From the NCBI RefSeq assembly GCF_000091325.1, contig NC_014012.1, forward strand, positions 4,175,685-4,239,684: a stretch of DNA of 64,000 bases. The letters run 5' to 3'. The stretch is from Shewanella violacea DSS12 (lineage in GTDB: Bacteria; Pseudomonadota; Gammaproteobacteria; Enterobacterales; Shewanellaceae). The notes beneath the pieces are model-generated. The model did not search any database, was not told the origin of the DNA, and worked only from the letters and a program-made list of their open reading frames with translations. Position 1 is the stretch's first letter. Each line of letters begins with the position of its first letter. Both the position numbers and the translations under genes were made by a program. Positions 40,054-48,975 of this stretch are shown piece after piece.

Positions 40054-40581
40054 ATGAAAATACTCGCCCCTATAGCCCTGCTATTAGTCTTCAGCAGCCC
40101 AAGTCATGCAGATCAAGACTCTCATCGAGCGGCAGCACAGGCTGTACTCGATGCAACCTTAGCTCAAGACGTTATTCCTCAGGCCATGTATCAGCTCAAG
40201 GCCAGTTATGCTCATCTGGTTAAAGATTTGCCCTTAAAGAGGGAGCATAGAGAGATTGAGACCCAATACAGGGAGCAAGCCTTCGAACTCGCTAACAAGC
40301 GACTCAACTGGGAACGGATCCAGCCTGAGTTTATCACCCTCTATACCAGTACTTACAAGGAGCAAGAACTCAAAGATATCGCCGCCTTCTACCGCACCGA
40401 GACTGGCAAGAAATACCTAAAAAATATGCCTGGGACCTTAAGACAATCCAGCCAACTGGTGCAAGCTCAGATGAGGGATATCAGGGGAGAGTTCAAACAG
40501 AACATCACTCAACTCGAGCTAGCTACTGGCATCGAAAAATCCCATATTCCTAGCCAGTCGACTAGCGGTCACCAACACTAA
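40054..40581 (+). CDS. DUF2059 periplasmic protein
   Basis: 175 aa with a signal peptide (about 1-19, SSPSHA). The DUF2059 pattern is visible: LITLYTSTYKEQELKDIAAFY-like residues (TLYTSTYKEQELKDIAAFYR) and TGKKYLKNMPGTLRQ. All-helical, periplasmic, function unknown. The separation from the collagenase by a hairpin leaves partial cotranscription possible. Confidence 0.8.
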   Translation: MKILAPIALLLVFSSPSHADQDSHRAAAQAVLDATLAQDVIPQAMYQLKASYAHLVKDLPLKREHREIETQYREQAFELANKRLNWERIQPEFITLYTSTYKEQELKDIAAFYRTETGKKYLKNMPGTLRQSSQLVQAQMRDIRGEFKQNITQLELATGIEKSHIPSQSTSGHQH

Positions 40582-40604
40582 TCTGCTCAAATTTCATCTA
40601 CAAG

Positions 40605-40633
40605 TAGCAAAAAAAAGCGGCCCTAAGGCCGCT
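40605..40633 (-). terminator. intrinsic terminator of the subtilase gene
   Basis: On the minus strand AGCGGCC-TTAG-GGCCGCT followed by a run of T. It serves the minus-strand gene ending at 40689; on the plus strand there is no T-run. Confidence 0.85.
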
Positions 40634-40688
40634 GTCTAACAAGGAAGATTTTCCTTATGGCACATCTAAGTGCCTCGAGTCTCTTAGC

Positions 40689-43199
40689 TTAGAACTGAGC
40701 CGTAATTGGGTCAGAACATAGGCTAGTAGAGGTTTCACAGATCTTGTATTCAACCGATGCAGGTGCATCAGTGAAACGATCACGGTAACGACCATCGTTC
40801 GCTGTGGTTTTGATCATCACGCCATCACGATAGATACTCACAGACTCACCAGAAGCACCACCCCAAGTCAGATCGACCAGAGCACTTCCGCGGCGTGATA
40901 CCTTAGCGCGAGTAACAGCAGATGTGATGCTGTGTTCAAATACTTCAACATCCAACATAGCCATGTCTTCGTTGCCATCGGCATCAGTCACAGTCATAGA
41001 CACAGAGTAAGTACCTGCAGCAGCATACACATAGTTAGGACTCATATCGGCAGATGCAGAGCCATCACCAAAGTTCCAGCTATAGCTGACGATATCGTCA
41101 TTAGCATCGGTACTCGTGTTAGTAAATACCACATTAAGGCTATCGACACTGTAATCGAAGCTAGCGACAGGTGCAGCAGGAGCCGCATCACCGACACCAG
41201 AAACCACCATGCCCCAGCTATTTAATGTACCCGTATCAGCACTAACATTATCACTGACAAATAGCGTCCAAGTACCGGCAAGCATCTCACCGTTAAAATC
41301 ACTTAGATCCCAACTCTTGATGATGTCATTAGCACTTCCACCGGCGCGATTCGACAAAACAACCTCGGTGCCGGCTGGGGAAGTCAGAGTCACCAGTAGA
41401 TCGCCACTCCAGGTATGGGTGATATTGACATCGGCATTGACGCCGAAGATCTGTACCACATCGATGATCTCGATAGTGCTGGTGATACCTGCTGCGTCGT
41501 TATCAGGAATATCTACAGATGAATCGTTGCGATAAGTGAAGTCTTCAAGACCCTGTGGCAGTACAGTCAGAGATACTGACTTGTCCTTCTGGATCATGCC
41601 ATCATCACCGGAAACGGTAATAGTATAATCACCCCATGCCGCATTATCTGCAGTCATCACATCGACGGTAAACATATTACCCGCCATCACAGTATCGGTA
41701 GACAGAGTAACGCCAGCTAATGCTGGTGAAACGGCTACCGTTAGCGCAACAGTATCATCCCAACCCGCTACGCTACCGACACTGAAGTCGTAACTGGTAG
41801 CTGAACCTGCCTCAACAGTTTGAGATACTGGCGTCGCAGTGAAACGGTAGCTTGGAGAAGGATCGGCCATGTCCAACGCAGTCGCTACGTTGAGCCGAGT
41901 ACCGGCAACTGTCTTACCGGTTAGATCGGCATTCACATCACCTGAATCCATCAGCAATTGCTTCATTTCAGCAAGGCTCAGATCCGGATTGATTGACCAA
42001 ACCAGAGCGGCAGCACCTGTCATATGCGGCGTTGCCATGGAAGTCCCTGAGTAGGTCGAGTAACTATTACCCGGAGTCGTCGATAGAATGGATGAACCAG
42101 GTGCACCCATATCGACACTGGTTAAGCCCCACTGTGAGAAGCCTGACATATTGTCATTTCGATCTGTACTGGCAATCGCCATCACAGCGTCTGAATCATA
42201 ACTTGCCGGATAGCTGGGAGTCGCATCATTATCTGACGCGCCGTTACCCGCCGCGGCGAAGAACAAGATGCCAGCATCGCCAGCTGAATCGATTGAGTCT
42301 TTTAGCGCCTGACTAAATCCACCGCCGCCCCATGAGTTGTTGGTCGCCTTGATGTCGACACCATGATTAATCTTAAGATCGGTCAAGTAATCGATACAGG
42401 CTATCGCACCTGCGGTAGAACCCGAACCACTCGCATCGAGGAATTGACAGCCTACGATAGACACATCCCAGTTTACACCAACAACACCGATACCATTGTT
42501 GCCCTTTGCACCGATAGTGCCCGATACATGGGTACCATGACCGTTACCGTCCATAGGATCGCCATTGTCATTGATGGCACTGTAACCGTGAATATCATCG
42601 ATAACGCCGTTGCCGTCATCATCGATACCATTACCCGGGATCTCATTGGGGTTAGTCCAGATATTTCCCTGTAGATCTTCATGGTTATAATCGACACCCG
42701 TATCGATAACACCTACGACTACGCTGGTATCACCTGTGGTGATATCCCAGGCTTCAACTGCATCGATATCGGCATCGGCCGTTCCACCATCCTGACCTGT
42801 GTTGTTCATGCCCCAAAGGGAGACAAAGTCAGGATCATCCGGTGTTCCTATGGCCTTTATCACATAGTTCGGCTCGGCATACTTAACCGCTGGGTGCTTA
42901 CTGATGACCTTAATCGCCTCGTCAATATTGGCACCTGAACGTAGAGATAATTTAGCTAAACGACCATCGAGTAAGCGAGAAAATTTATCATCGATACCGT
43001 CGGCATTGAGATCTCGAATAGAACCCCTGACTAGTCGCTGAGCCGAAAGTCGCTCACTCTTAGTCGTATTATCTTTATACACAACGAGAATCGAATCTTT
43101 CACATATTCATGGTTAGAAATTGATTTTGCTTGTACTGGCGCAGATACAGCCATAACCCCTGCAATGGCAATCGCCAGAGGTGACAGTTTGTTCAACAT
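40689..43199 (-). CDS. secreted subtilisin-like protease with P and PKD domains
   Basis: 836 aa from ATG 43199 (AGGAAA upstream; the frame opens twelve codons earlier). Signal peptide 1-24, an inhibitor-like propeptide (about 30-115), then the S8 domain with Asp166 (VIDTGVD), His221 (GHGTHVSG), oxyanion Asn319 (AAGNG) and Ser387 (GTSMATPHM). An Asp-rich insert (NGIDDDGNGVIDD) probably binds calcium. A P-type domain (about 550-680) and a PKD domain (about 690-770, WNFGDGS) follow, then a fibronectin-like end. The layout is common in marine extracellular proteases that degrade particulate protein. Confidence 0.93.
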   Translation of the reverse strand: MLNKLSPLAIAIAGVMAVSAPVQAKSISNHEYVKDSILVVYKDNTTKSERLSAQRLVRGSIRDLNADGIDDKFSRLLDGRLAKLSLRSGANIDEAIKVISKHPAVKYAEPNYVIKAIGTPDDPDFVSLWGMNNTGQDGGTADADIDAVEAWDITTGDTSVVVGVIDTGVDYNHEDLQGNIWTNPNEIPGNGIDDDGNGVIDDIHGYSAINDNGDPMDGNGHGTHVSGTIGAKGNNGIGVVGVNWDVSIVGCQFLDASGSGSTAGAIACIDYLTDLKINHGVDIKATNNSWGGGGFSQALKDSIDSAGDAGILFFAAAGNGASDNDATPSYPASYDSDAVMAIASTDRNDNMSGFSQWGLTSVDMGAPGSSILSTTPGNSYSTYSGTSMATPHMTGAAALVWSINPDLSLAEMKQLLMDSGDVNADLTGKTVAGTRLNVATALDMADPSPSYRFTATPVSQTVEAGSATSYDFSVGSVAGWDDTVALTVAVSPALAGVTLSTDTVMAGNMFTVDVMTADNAAWGDYTITVSGDDGMIQKDKSVSLTVLPQGLEDFTYRNDSSVDIPDNDAAGITSTIEIIDVVQIFGVNADVNITHTWSGDLLVTLTSPAGTEVVLSNRAGGSANDIIKSWDLSDFNGEMLAGTWTLFVSDNVSADTGTLNSWGMVVSGVGDAAPAAPVASFDYSVDSLNVVFTNTSTDANDDIVSYSWNFGDGSASADMSPNYVYAAAGTYSVSMTVTDADGNEDMAMLDVEVFEHSITSAVTRAKVSRRGSALVDLTWGGASGESVSIYRDGVMIKTTANDGRYRDRFTDAPASVEYKICETSTSLCSDPITAQF

Positions 43200-43679
43200 A
43201 AACTGATTTCCTATTAATCCTTTAAAATTCCCCAATCCGGTACTTCATCCCTTTACAGCGTCATTCCTTGACCTAATACCCAGAGGTATAAGTAAGCCTC
43301 GAAAGTCACAGCATGGTAACCGGCACTTATTAACCCGTGAATTTTTGCCACACAAAAGCAAGATTTAAAAGGGCGTTAACATTTTTTACAACTTTGTTAC
43401 TAGTTATATAGGGTTATACATTTAAAGGATATTTAATCGATTTTAGGATAATGCCAATACATTTCAATTGATTACAGCATTTTATTAGCTTGAAAAAATA
43501 AATCGAATAAATATACCTTCTTCCGATTGCGGCATTTTTAATCGGTAAGTACCTTGGATATCAAATTTGGCTTAGCTAAAAACTTAGCTAAGTCAGAGGA
43601 ATTCATCGCGAGTCACGGTAATTGTTTGCAAGTATTACGCATCTAATGTCATGACAAGCAACTCGTAAAGGGGTGTTAA
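43200..43679. other. divergent regulatory region between subtilase and curli genes
   Basis: 480 bp, AT-rich, with no ORF. It should hold the promoters of the subtilase (minus) and csgB (plus). CTTAGCTAA at 43571 and TTAGCTAAG at 43584 form a striking pair. No csgD-like regulator gene is adjacent. Confidence 0.5.
43571..43592. promoter_or_regulatory. paired palindromes upstream of csgB
   Basis: TTAGCTAA occurs at 43572-43579 and 43584-43591, 12 bp apart. Each is self-complementary and together they form one larger inverted repeat. They lie about 90 bp before csgB, a plausible operator for a dimeric or tetrameric regulator. Confidence 0.5.
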
Positions 43680-44108
43680 GTGCAGGCTTTAACTAAGGCT
43701 CTATCCATCATCATTCTGCTATCCAGTAGCTTCTATGCGCATAGCCAAGAACTACAAGACAGTGAAGATTATGAACTAGCTATCACTCTGCAAACTCTAC
43801 TTGAAACTAATGGGCGAGGTAATTTCATTAACTTGGTTCAATCGGGTGTACTTAATCAGGCTTACTTACTGCAGTCAGGTCATGACAACAGCATAGAGCT
43901 AGATCAAGTCGGTCTCGATAACCAAGCCAATATCACTCAACACGGTGATAACAATGAAGTTGAACTACTCCAGGTTGGTGTTCGCAATCAAGCCGATATT
44001 ACTCAGATAGGTAATGACAACTTGGTTCAACTAAATCAACTGGGAAGCGCTAATTTTTCAATTGAACAGATTGCAGACGGGGCAGCAATCACAATAACTC
44101 AATATTAA
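43680..44108 (+). CDS. csgB: CsgB-like minor curlin
   Basis: 142 aa from GTG 43680 (AGGGG eight bases upstream). Signal peptide about 1-21 (ending YAHSQ). Residues ~45-142 hold about four curlin repeats of ~22 residues, with alternating Gln and Asn (NQANITQHGDNNEVELLQVG, then NQADITQIGNDN). It would be the surface nucleator for the main curlin that follows 13 bp downstream. The placement as CsgB rather than a small CsgA rests on size and order. Confidence 0.85.
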   Translation: MQALTKALSIIILLSSSFYAHSQELQDSEDYELAITLQTLLETNGRGNFINLVQSGVLNQAYLLQSGHDNSIELDQVGLDNQANITQHGDNNEVELLQVGVRNQADITQIGNDNLVQLNQLGSANFSIEQIADGAAITITQY

Positions 44109-44121
44109 CATGGAGCGTCAA

Positions 44122-45630
44122 ATGAGAACGCAAACAAAATCGATCATAGCTTTAGCAATCGCCGCAGGGCTCGGAATGAGTTCATCTGCTTTAGCAAACA
44201 CGGATAATAGTGCCACTGTAAGCCAGACTATTGTCACCGCAGGTGATGTGCTTGGTCAGGAAGCTTTTGTCACCCAAACCGGTGACCGCCACACTACGAT
44301 ACTAAATCAAGAAGGCGACGAGCAGACAGCCACCATAGTTCAGGATGGCTATTGGGCAGAAGCTTATATCGATTCAAAGGGACTAGGTAACAATGTTGAA
44401 GTCGATCAAGCAGCCGATTGGCATCTGGCAGATATAAATATTGAAGGTAATGACAACGAAGCCTTAGTCGAGCAAGCTGATTTCTGGAACCAGGCCAATG
44501 TCGTTATTTCGGGTAATGATAACTTTGTCGATGTGATGCAAGACGGCAGCCAAAATGAGGCAGTAGTAGAGCTATTAGGTGACACTAACTCAGCTATCGT
44601 TATTCAGGAAGGTAGCGGAAACTTCAGCGTATTCCGTGTCGAAGGCAATGACAACGACGGTGATATCACTCAATACGGTGATAACAACGTAGGTGGCATG
44701 GTGTCACTGGACATCACACCAAACCTAGGTAACAACAACGATGTTGAAGTCTATCAGGAAGGTAACAATAACTTAGGTGCTATCAAAGGTGTTGCAGGCG
44801 ATAACAACAACTTTTTAGTGACTCAAGAAGGCGATAGCAACACAGGTTTTGTCTACTCACTAGTAGGCTCTGATAATGAAATCGAGATAAACCAGGAAGG
44901 TAACAGCAACACAGCTTACCTTGCCCTTACTACAGGTGATGATAACGATGTTGAGATAACTCAACGTGGCGACAATAACACTATCGGTGACACCTTAGTT
45001 GCAGATATCCAGGGCAGGGATAACAATATCGACCTAGAGCTGGAGGGCAATAACAACGGCGCCGAATTCCAAGTCTTAGGCAATGAAAACGATATCGACC
45101 TAGATCAAGAAGGTGACACTAACTTTGCTACCTTCGGTATCTATGGCGATGACAATGACATCGACATGAGCTCAGACGGTGATAACAACGAAATACTTGC
45201 CTTTGCCGCTGGCGATGACAACGACATCGAAGTGCATCAAGATGGCGACACAAACTTCGGCTATGCCGACATTCTAGGTAGCGACAACGAAGTCGATATC
45301 GACCAAGATGGTAACGAAAACGAAGCATTGGTTACTGTTATCGGTTTTGATAACACAGATGTTGAAGCGACTCAAAATGGCGATCTGAACCTTATTGACC
45401 TGATCATCATGGGCGATGAGAACAGCGTCATGGTCACTCAAACAGGTGACGGTAACTGGTTTGGTGGTGAAGATGAATCTGCGTTTGTCGTCGAAGGTAT
45501 GGACAACAGCCTGATGGTCGCCCAAAACGGCAAGGATAACTTAGTGACAGGTTCTCAAACTGGCATGGGTAACAGTATTTCTGTGACTCAGACCGGTGAC
45601 TTCAACTCGGCAGTTGTCATTCAGAACTAA
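44122..45630 (+). CDS. csgA: very large acidic CsgA-like curlin
   Basis: 502 aa from ATG 44122, which has GGAG six bases upstream; ATG 44110 has none. Signal peptide 1-25 (SSSALA). The rest is about 19-20 curlin-like units of roughly 22 residues, such as DDNDIEVHQDGDTNFGYADI and SDNEVDIDQDGNENEALVTV. E. coli CsgA is 151 aa with five units. Many Gln/Asn ladder positions are kept, but Asp and Glu are very frequent, which suggests a highly acidic fibre that may need cations (inference). A strong terminator follows. Export would use the CsgEFG set encoded on the other strand just downstream. Confidence 0.88.
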   Translation: MRTQTKSIIALAIAAGLGMSSSALANTDNSATVSQTIVTAGDVLGQEAFVTQTGDRHTTILNQEGDEQTATIVQDGYWAEAYIDSKGLGNNVEVDQAADWHLADINIEGNDNEALVEQADFWNQANVVISGNDNFVDVMQDGSQNEAVVELLGDTNSAIVIQEGSGNFSVFRVEGNDNDGDITQYGDNNVGGMVSLDITPNLGNNNDVEVYQEGNNNLGAIKGVAGDNNNFLVTQEGDSNTGFVYSLVGSDNEIEINQEGNSNTAYLALTTGDDNDVEITQRGDNNTIGDTLVADIQGRDNNIDLELEGNNNGAEFQVLGNENDIDLDQEGDTNFATFGIYGDDNDIDMSSDGDNNEILAFAAGDDNDIEVHQDGDTNFGYADILGSDNEVDIDQDGNENEALVTVIGFDNTDVEATQNGDLNLIDLIIMGDENSVMVTQTGDGNWFGGEDESAFVVEGMDNSLMVAQNGKDNLVTGSQTGMGNSISVTQTGDFNSAVVIQN

Positions 45631-45653
45631 GGCTAGTTAACGTTTAATTAGAT

Positions 45654-45683
45654 GAGAAAAGGGAGCCTAGGCTCCCTTTTCTC
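45654..45683 (+). terminator. terminator after csgA
   Basis: GAGAAAAGGGAGC, loop CTAG, GCTCCCTTTTCTC; perfect 13-bp stem ending in a T-rich arm. Confidence 0.88.
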
Positions 45684-45694
45684 TGTGCACTGAT

Positions 45695-45895
45695 AATGAA
45701 GTGAGAAAGCGAGAAAGCGAGAACGTGACTTCGTCACTGCGAGGACGGGCTGCCCCTGGGAGAAAAAGCTTTTGTTCTTCTCTCGCAGCCAACTTGTTGG
45801 CGTCCTCGAAGTGAGTTAAATCCTTTTACAGAGCCAGTTCGTCATCCATGACTCTCGTTCATGAGCTAATGGCTTCACCATATTCACCCTGCGAA
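45695..45895. repeat. dispersed intergenic repeat, copy B
   Basis: Contains tandem GAGAAAGC (45703-45722), GGGAGAAAAAGCTTTTG, and TCGCAGCCAACTTGTTGGCG (from 45784) with an embedded GCCAACTTGTTGGC palindrome. Shares blocks with copies near 17.35, 50.5 and 63.9 kb. Confidence 0.75.
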
Positions 45896-45899
45896 CGCT

Positions 45900-46257
45900 C
45901 TCGCAGCGCAGCATCCTCGAAGTAAGCTTTCAAACGATCTCGTAGCGAAGCGTCCTCAAAGTGAGCCTACGGACACTCTCGTAGCGAAGCGTCCTCAAAG
46001 TGAGCCTGCGAACACTCTCGTAGCGCAGCGTCCTCAAAGTAAGCCTGCGAACGCTCTCGCAGCGCAGCGTCCTCGAAGTAAGCTTGCGAACACGCTCGAA
46101 GCGCAGCGTCCTAGAAGTGAGCCTGTGAACGATCTCGCAGCGCAGCGTCCTCAAAGTGAGCCTGCGAACACTCTCGTAGCGCAGCGTCCTCAAAGTGAGC
46201 TTGTGGACACTCTCGCAGCGCAGCGTCCTCGAAGTGAGCTTGCGAATACTCTCGTAA
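45900..46257. repeat. 39-bp minisatellite, nine copies
   Basis: Units start at 45900, 45939, 45978, 46017, 46056, 46095, 46134, 46173 and 46212, with a partial tenth at 46251. The unit reads about CTCGCAGCGCAGCGTCCTC + GAAGTGAGCCTGCGAACGCT. It ends at the csgG stop codon. As 39 is divisible by three, spurious ORFs run through it on both strands. Confidence 0.92.
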
Positions 46258-47037
46258 TTAGCCCTTTACTGATGAATCATCTTGATTCCAATATCCCAGC
46301 TCGATCCCCTTCTCTATGATCTCAGCCACCGCGAGCTCTATTGCCTGAAGCACGCAGAACTGCACCGGCTCATTGGTAGTGAAACCTATTTCGGCTTCGG
46401 CCAGACGATTTAAGCTGGTAAAACGGATCAAACCTGCACGCATCTCCTGGGAGAAGACGCGCTTAGTGGTCGATACCGACATCATCACCTTGCCAGTGTG
46501 TACATCGACGGCTCTGAGATAGATGGTCACCTGATCTTCCCGATACATCTCGGAAGCGCCAATACCATAATATTCAACTCCGGCACCACCGGTACTAATA
46601 TTGGTCTCATAGCTGATGATCCCCCCCTCAAGCAGCAAACGTGCATTGGTCAGTAGCGGCACTTTAGCGTCTTTCGACTTCAGGGGTTGTTTCTTGCTTA
46701 TCTTGCGCTCAGTAAGCAGATTTTGCAGCCCTTCACGCTCCACCGGCGTGAACCATTTAGACTCGAGCAGAGTCTGGATCAGCATAGAGGTCGCACCTTG
46801 GGTCACCGCCGTCGAAAACGAGCTCACATTCTGTTGCGGCTTATACTGTCCAGTCTGATCCCTGAAGGAATAGACGGCGACCGGTATAGGGTATTTAGGC
46901 CCAGGTTTTGCCTGCAGCGCGCGCATGGTTTGACTCACAGGATTAATCTCAGCCTTGGTGACATTGAGCTCGGGCTTAGGAATTAAGCTACAAGCCGATA
47001 GCAATAGCAGGCCACAATAAGAAATTAACTTTTTCAT
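46258..47037 (-). CDS. csgG: curli secretion channel lipoprotein CsgG
   Basis: 259 aa. Lipoprotein signal with lipobox LLSAC (Cys16). Family blocks: PIPVAVYSFRDQTGQYKPQQ, SFSTAVTQGATSMLIQTL, WFTPVEREGLQNLLTERK, and LLEGGIISYETN near the channel constriction. CsgG forms the outer-membrane nonamer through which unfolded curlins leave. It starts 3 bp after csgF, last in a csgEFG operon, and faces csgBA across the repeat region. Confidence 0.95.
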   Translation of the reverse strand: MKKLISYCGLLLLSACSLIPKPELNVTKAEINPVSQTMRALQAKPGPKYPIPVAVYSFRDQTGQYKPQQNVSSFSTAVTQGATSMLIQTLLESKWFTPVEREGLQNLLTERKISKKQPLKSKDAKVPLLTNARLLLEGGIISYETNISTGGAGVEYYGIGASEMYREDQVTIYLRAVDVHTGKVMMSVSTTKRVFSQEMRAGLIRFTSLNRLAEAEIGFTTNEPVQFCVLQAIELAVAEIIEKGIELGYWNQDDSSVKG

Positions 47038-47040
47038 TAT

Positions 47041-47442
47041 TTATCCCCCGTTTAACGACATGACAATTTCAGTCACTTCGCCAGTTAAGAGGTTAGTCAG
47101 AGTCAAGATCACATTCTCTCCAACGGTAGAAATCACAATGGTAAAATCACCGGTATCATAGATACCCTCGGTGATCTCACCATTTGCCACACCACGGGTC
47201 ACAGTGTTGAGAATATTGCGTTCCAGTGACTCTTTAAAACGAGTCACAAAATCTTTCTCTGTGCTTTCTGCCGTATGATCATTCTGTATATTGGCTTTAT
47301 TGAGCAGATATGAGCCATTGAGAGGCGAACCGCCAAAGCTTGGGTTGATTGGGGTATAAACTAATTCGGTGGCTTGAGCCTGGCTTGCCACCAGATTCGC
47401 AGCCGATAGCGCGGCCCCCATAAATAACATCCTGTAATTCAT
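47041..47442 (-). CDS. csgF: curli assembly factor CsgF
   Basis: 133 aa. Signal peptide 1-24 (SQAQA), then TELVYTPINPSFGGSPLNGS, the N-terminal segment of CsgF that plugs into CsgG. The C-terminal part is beta-rich. It positions the CsgB nucleator at the surface. AGGA precedes the ATG. Confidence 0.95.
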   Translation of the reverse strand: MNYRMLFMGAALSAANLVASQAQATELVYTPINPSFGGSPLNGSYLLNKANIQNDHTAESTEKDFVTRFKESLERNILNTVTRGVANGEITEGIYDTGDFTIVISTVGENVILTLTNLLTGEVTEIVMSLNGG

Positions 47443-47478
47443 TATTCTTATTCCTAATCATCTTGGTTACTAGCTTGG

Positions 47479-47874
47479 CTAGTAACCGTCTGAGGTATCG
47501 GCAAACTCACCTGTTATCGCATTAGCTCTGACTGTAGCTATGTAATCTATGGTGACTAGAATGGCCTGCTCCGCTCTCTCCTTAATAGGGTTAGCTCGGC
47601 GTCCAAAATGGGTTCTATAAATAGCCGTTCCATTCACCTCTAAGGTGAGGCGTGTCCCAGATTGTGGGAAGACTGTTTCGTATAGAGTGACATTAAATCC
47701 CTGGGTAAAAGGGAGATCTCTCCAATATCCTGAATAGTAGAAACCGAAATCTTTTCCAAAGCGCGTCAAGGTTCTATCGATCACTAGACCGCTAATCTCT
47801 ATGTCATCCTCTTTAGCCATCACAGGCCAAACAAGGCTCAGTAAGAGAGAAATTAAAATCAGTTTTTTTACCAT
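47479..47874 (-). CDS. csgE: curli assembly factor CsgE
   Basis: 131 aa from ATG 47874, where the signal peptide (MVKKLILISLLLSLVWPVMA) starts; an ATG four codons earlier is possible. The mature part has EISGLVIDRTLTRFGKDFG, NVTLYETVFPQSGTRLTLEV and YRTHFGRR, as in CsgE, the periplasmic cap of CsgG that selects curlin substrates. First gene of csgEFG. Confidence 0.93.
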   Translation of the reverse strand: MVKKLILISLLLSLVWPVMAKEDDIEISGLVIDRTLTRFGKDFGFYYSGYWRDLPFTQGFNVTLYETVFPQSGTRLTLEVNGTAIYRTHFGRRANPIKERAEQAILVTIDYIATVRANAITGEFADTSDGY

Positions 47875-48211
47875 ACACTCAGTCATCCCCTAGGCTTAAT
47901 AGTCTTGTACATATGCCGAATCCAGCGCCAACGGGTGATTTCCTTATATTGTTATTGTGAGAGATATTAACGGCTCCACAGTAACAGCAAACCGCAAGTT
48001 TACGACCAGTAAAATGGCTAAAATTACGGCTAAAAATAAAAACTAGAAGAAAGTAGTAATACTTTCGGGTAGTAATAATTTCGTAAAAAGTAAGCGCAAA
48101 GAGCTATCTCGGCTATCACAGTCTCGAATTAAGAGCATAAAAAAACCCCGCGTTAGCGAGGTTTTCAAGTCATAGATAAAGAGTATTGTTTAAGATACTC
48201 CTTAATATGGC
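47875..48211. other. intergenic region between ssb and csgE
   Basis: About 335 bp holding the csgEFG promoter and the ssb terminator. AGTAGTAATACTTTCG and GGTAGTAATAATTTCG (about 48050-48085) are near-identical direct repeats of unknown meaning. Confidence 0.4.
48139..48164 (-). terminator. intrinsic terminator of ssb
   Basis: On the minus strand AACCTCGC-TAAC-GCGGGGTT followed by a long T-run. Confidence 0.85.
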
Positions 48212-48898
48212 CTAGAACGGGATATCATCATCCCAACCGTCATCGAGATCCGGTGTAAAGTTCTGTTGCGGAGCAGCCTGTTGTGGCTGAGGCGCAGGAC
48301 GTTGCTGTGGAGCAGCCTTAGGAGCCGCCTGCTGTGGTGCTTGTTGAGGCTTAGGCGCATAAGCTGGAGCTTGCTGCTGTGGTGCAGCCTGTTGCTGACC
48401 ATAACCAGCTTGCTGAGGAGCTTGCTGCTGCGGTGCTGCCTGCTGCTGACCACCTTGATAGCCGCCTTGCTGCTGTTGAGGCGCCTGCTGGTAACCACCA
48501 GATTGTTGCTGCTGACCTTGCTGTTGACCAAAGCCACCTTGCTGTCCGCCACCTTGACCACGGCTATCGAGCATCTGCATCTCGTTAGCATTGATCTCAG
48601 TCTTATAACGGTCTTGACCGGTAGACTGATCTTGCCACTTACTGGTCTGCAATTTACCTTCGATATAAACCTTAGAACCTTTCTTCAGGTATTCGCCGGC
48701 AACTTCAGCTAAGCGACGGTACATGACGATGTTGTGCCACTCTGTGCGCTCTTGTTGTTGACCCTGTTGGTCTTTCCAAGACTCACTCGTCGCCACTGTA
48801 AAGTTGGCTACGGCATTGCCATTTGGCATGTAACGAACTTCAGGGTCTTTCCCTAAGTTACCGACCAAAATTACCTTATTGACACCACGACTGGCCAT
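48212..48898 (-). CDS. ssb: single-stranded DNA-binding protein
   Basis: 228 aa. OB-fold residues 1-110 begin [21 protein letters not shown] long Gln/Gly/Pro-rich linker (about 115-215, many QQQ and QAAPQQ stretches) leads to the acidic tip DDDIPF that recruits partner proteins. AGGAGA precedes the ATG. The linker is longer than in E. coli SSB. Unlike E. coli, ssb and uvrA are separated by an MFS gene. Confidence 0.97.
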   Translation of the reverse strand: MASRGVNKVILVGNLGKDPEVRYMPNGNAVANFTVATSESWKDQQGQQQERTEWHNIVMYRRLAEVAGEYLKKGSKVYIEGKLQTSKWQDQSTGQDRYKTEINANEMQMLDSRGQGGGQQGGFGQQQGQQQQSGGYQQAPQQQQGGYQGGQQQAAPQQQAPQQAGYGQQQAAPQQQAPAYAPKPQQAPQQAAPKAAPQQRPAPQPQQAAPQQNFTPDLDDGWDDDIPF

Positions 48899-48975
48899 TG
48901 AAATCTCCTGAGATATTTTTACTAATTACTATAAATTTTACGCCCATTTCGAAACAAAATCTCCGAACCAGCGAA

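Noticed and set aside
45900..46257. CRISPR array after csgG
   Set aside because: The 39-bp units are directly joined without spacers, and no cas genes are present.
45930..46319. ORFs of 64 and 87 codons across the 39-bp minisatellite
   Set aside because: They arise because 39 is divisible by three. They consist only of the repeated motif on both strands, with no ribosome binding site.
40689..47874. Protease-plus-curli block as a horizontally acquired island
   Set aside because: I saw no integrase, tRNA junction or clear base-composition change. The genes resemble their neighbours in style.
48202..48712. Long ORFs overlapping ssb in other frames
   Set aside because: They are shadows of the CAG-rich ssb linker, giving low-complexity Leu/Ser/Arg proteins.
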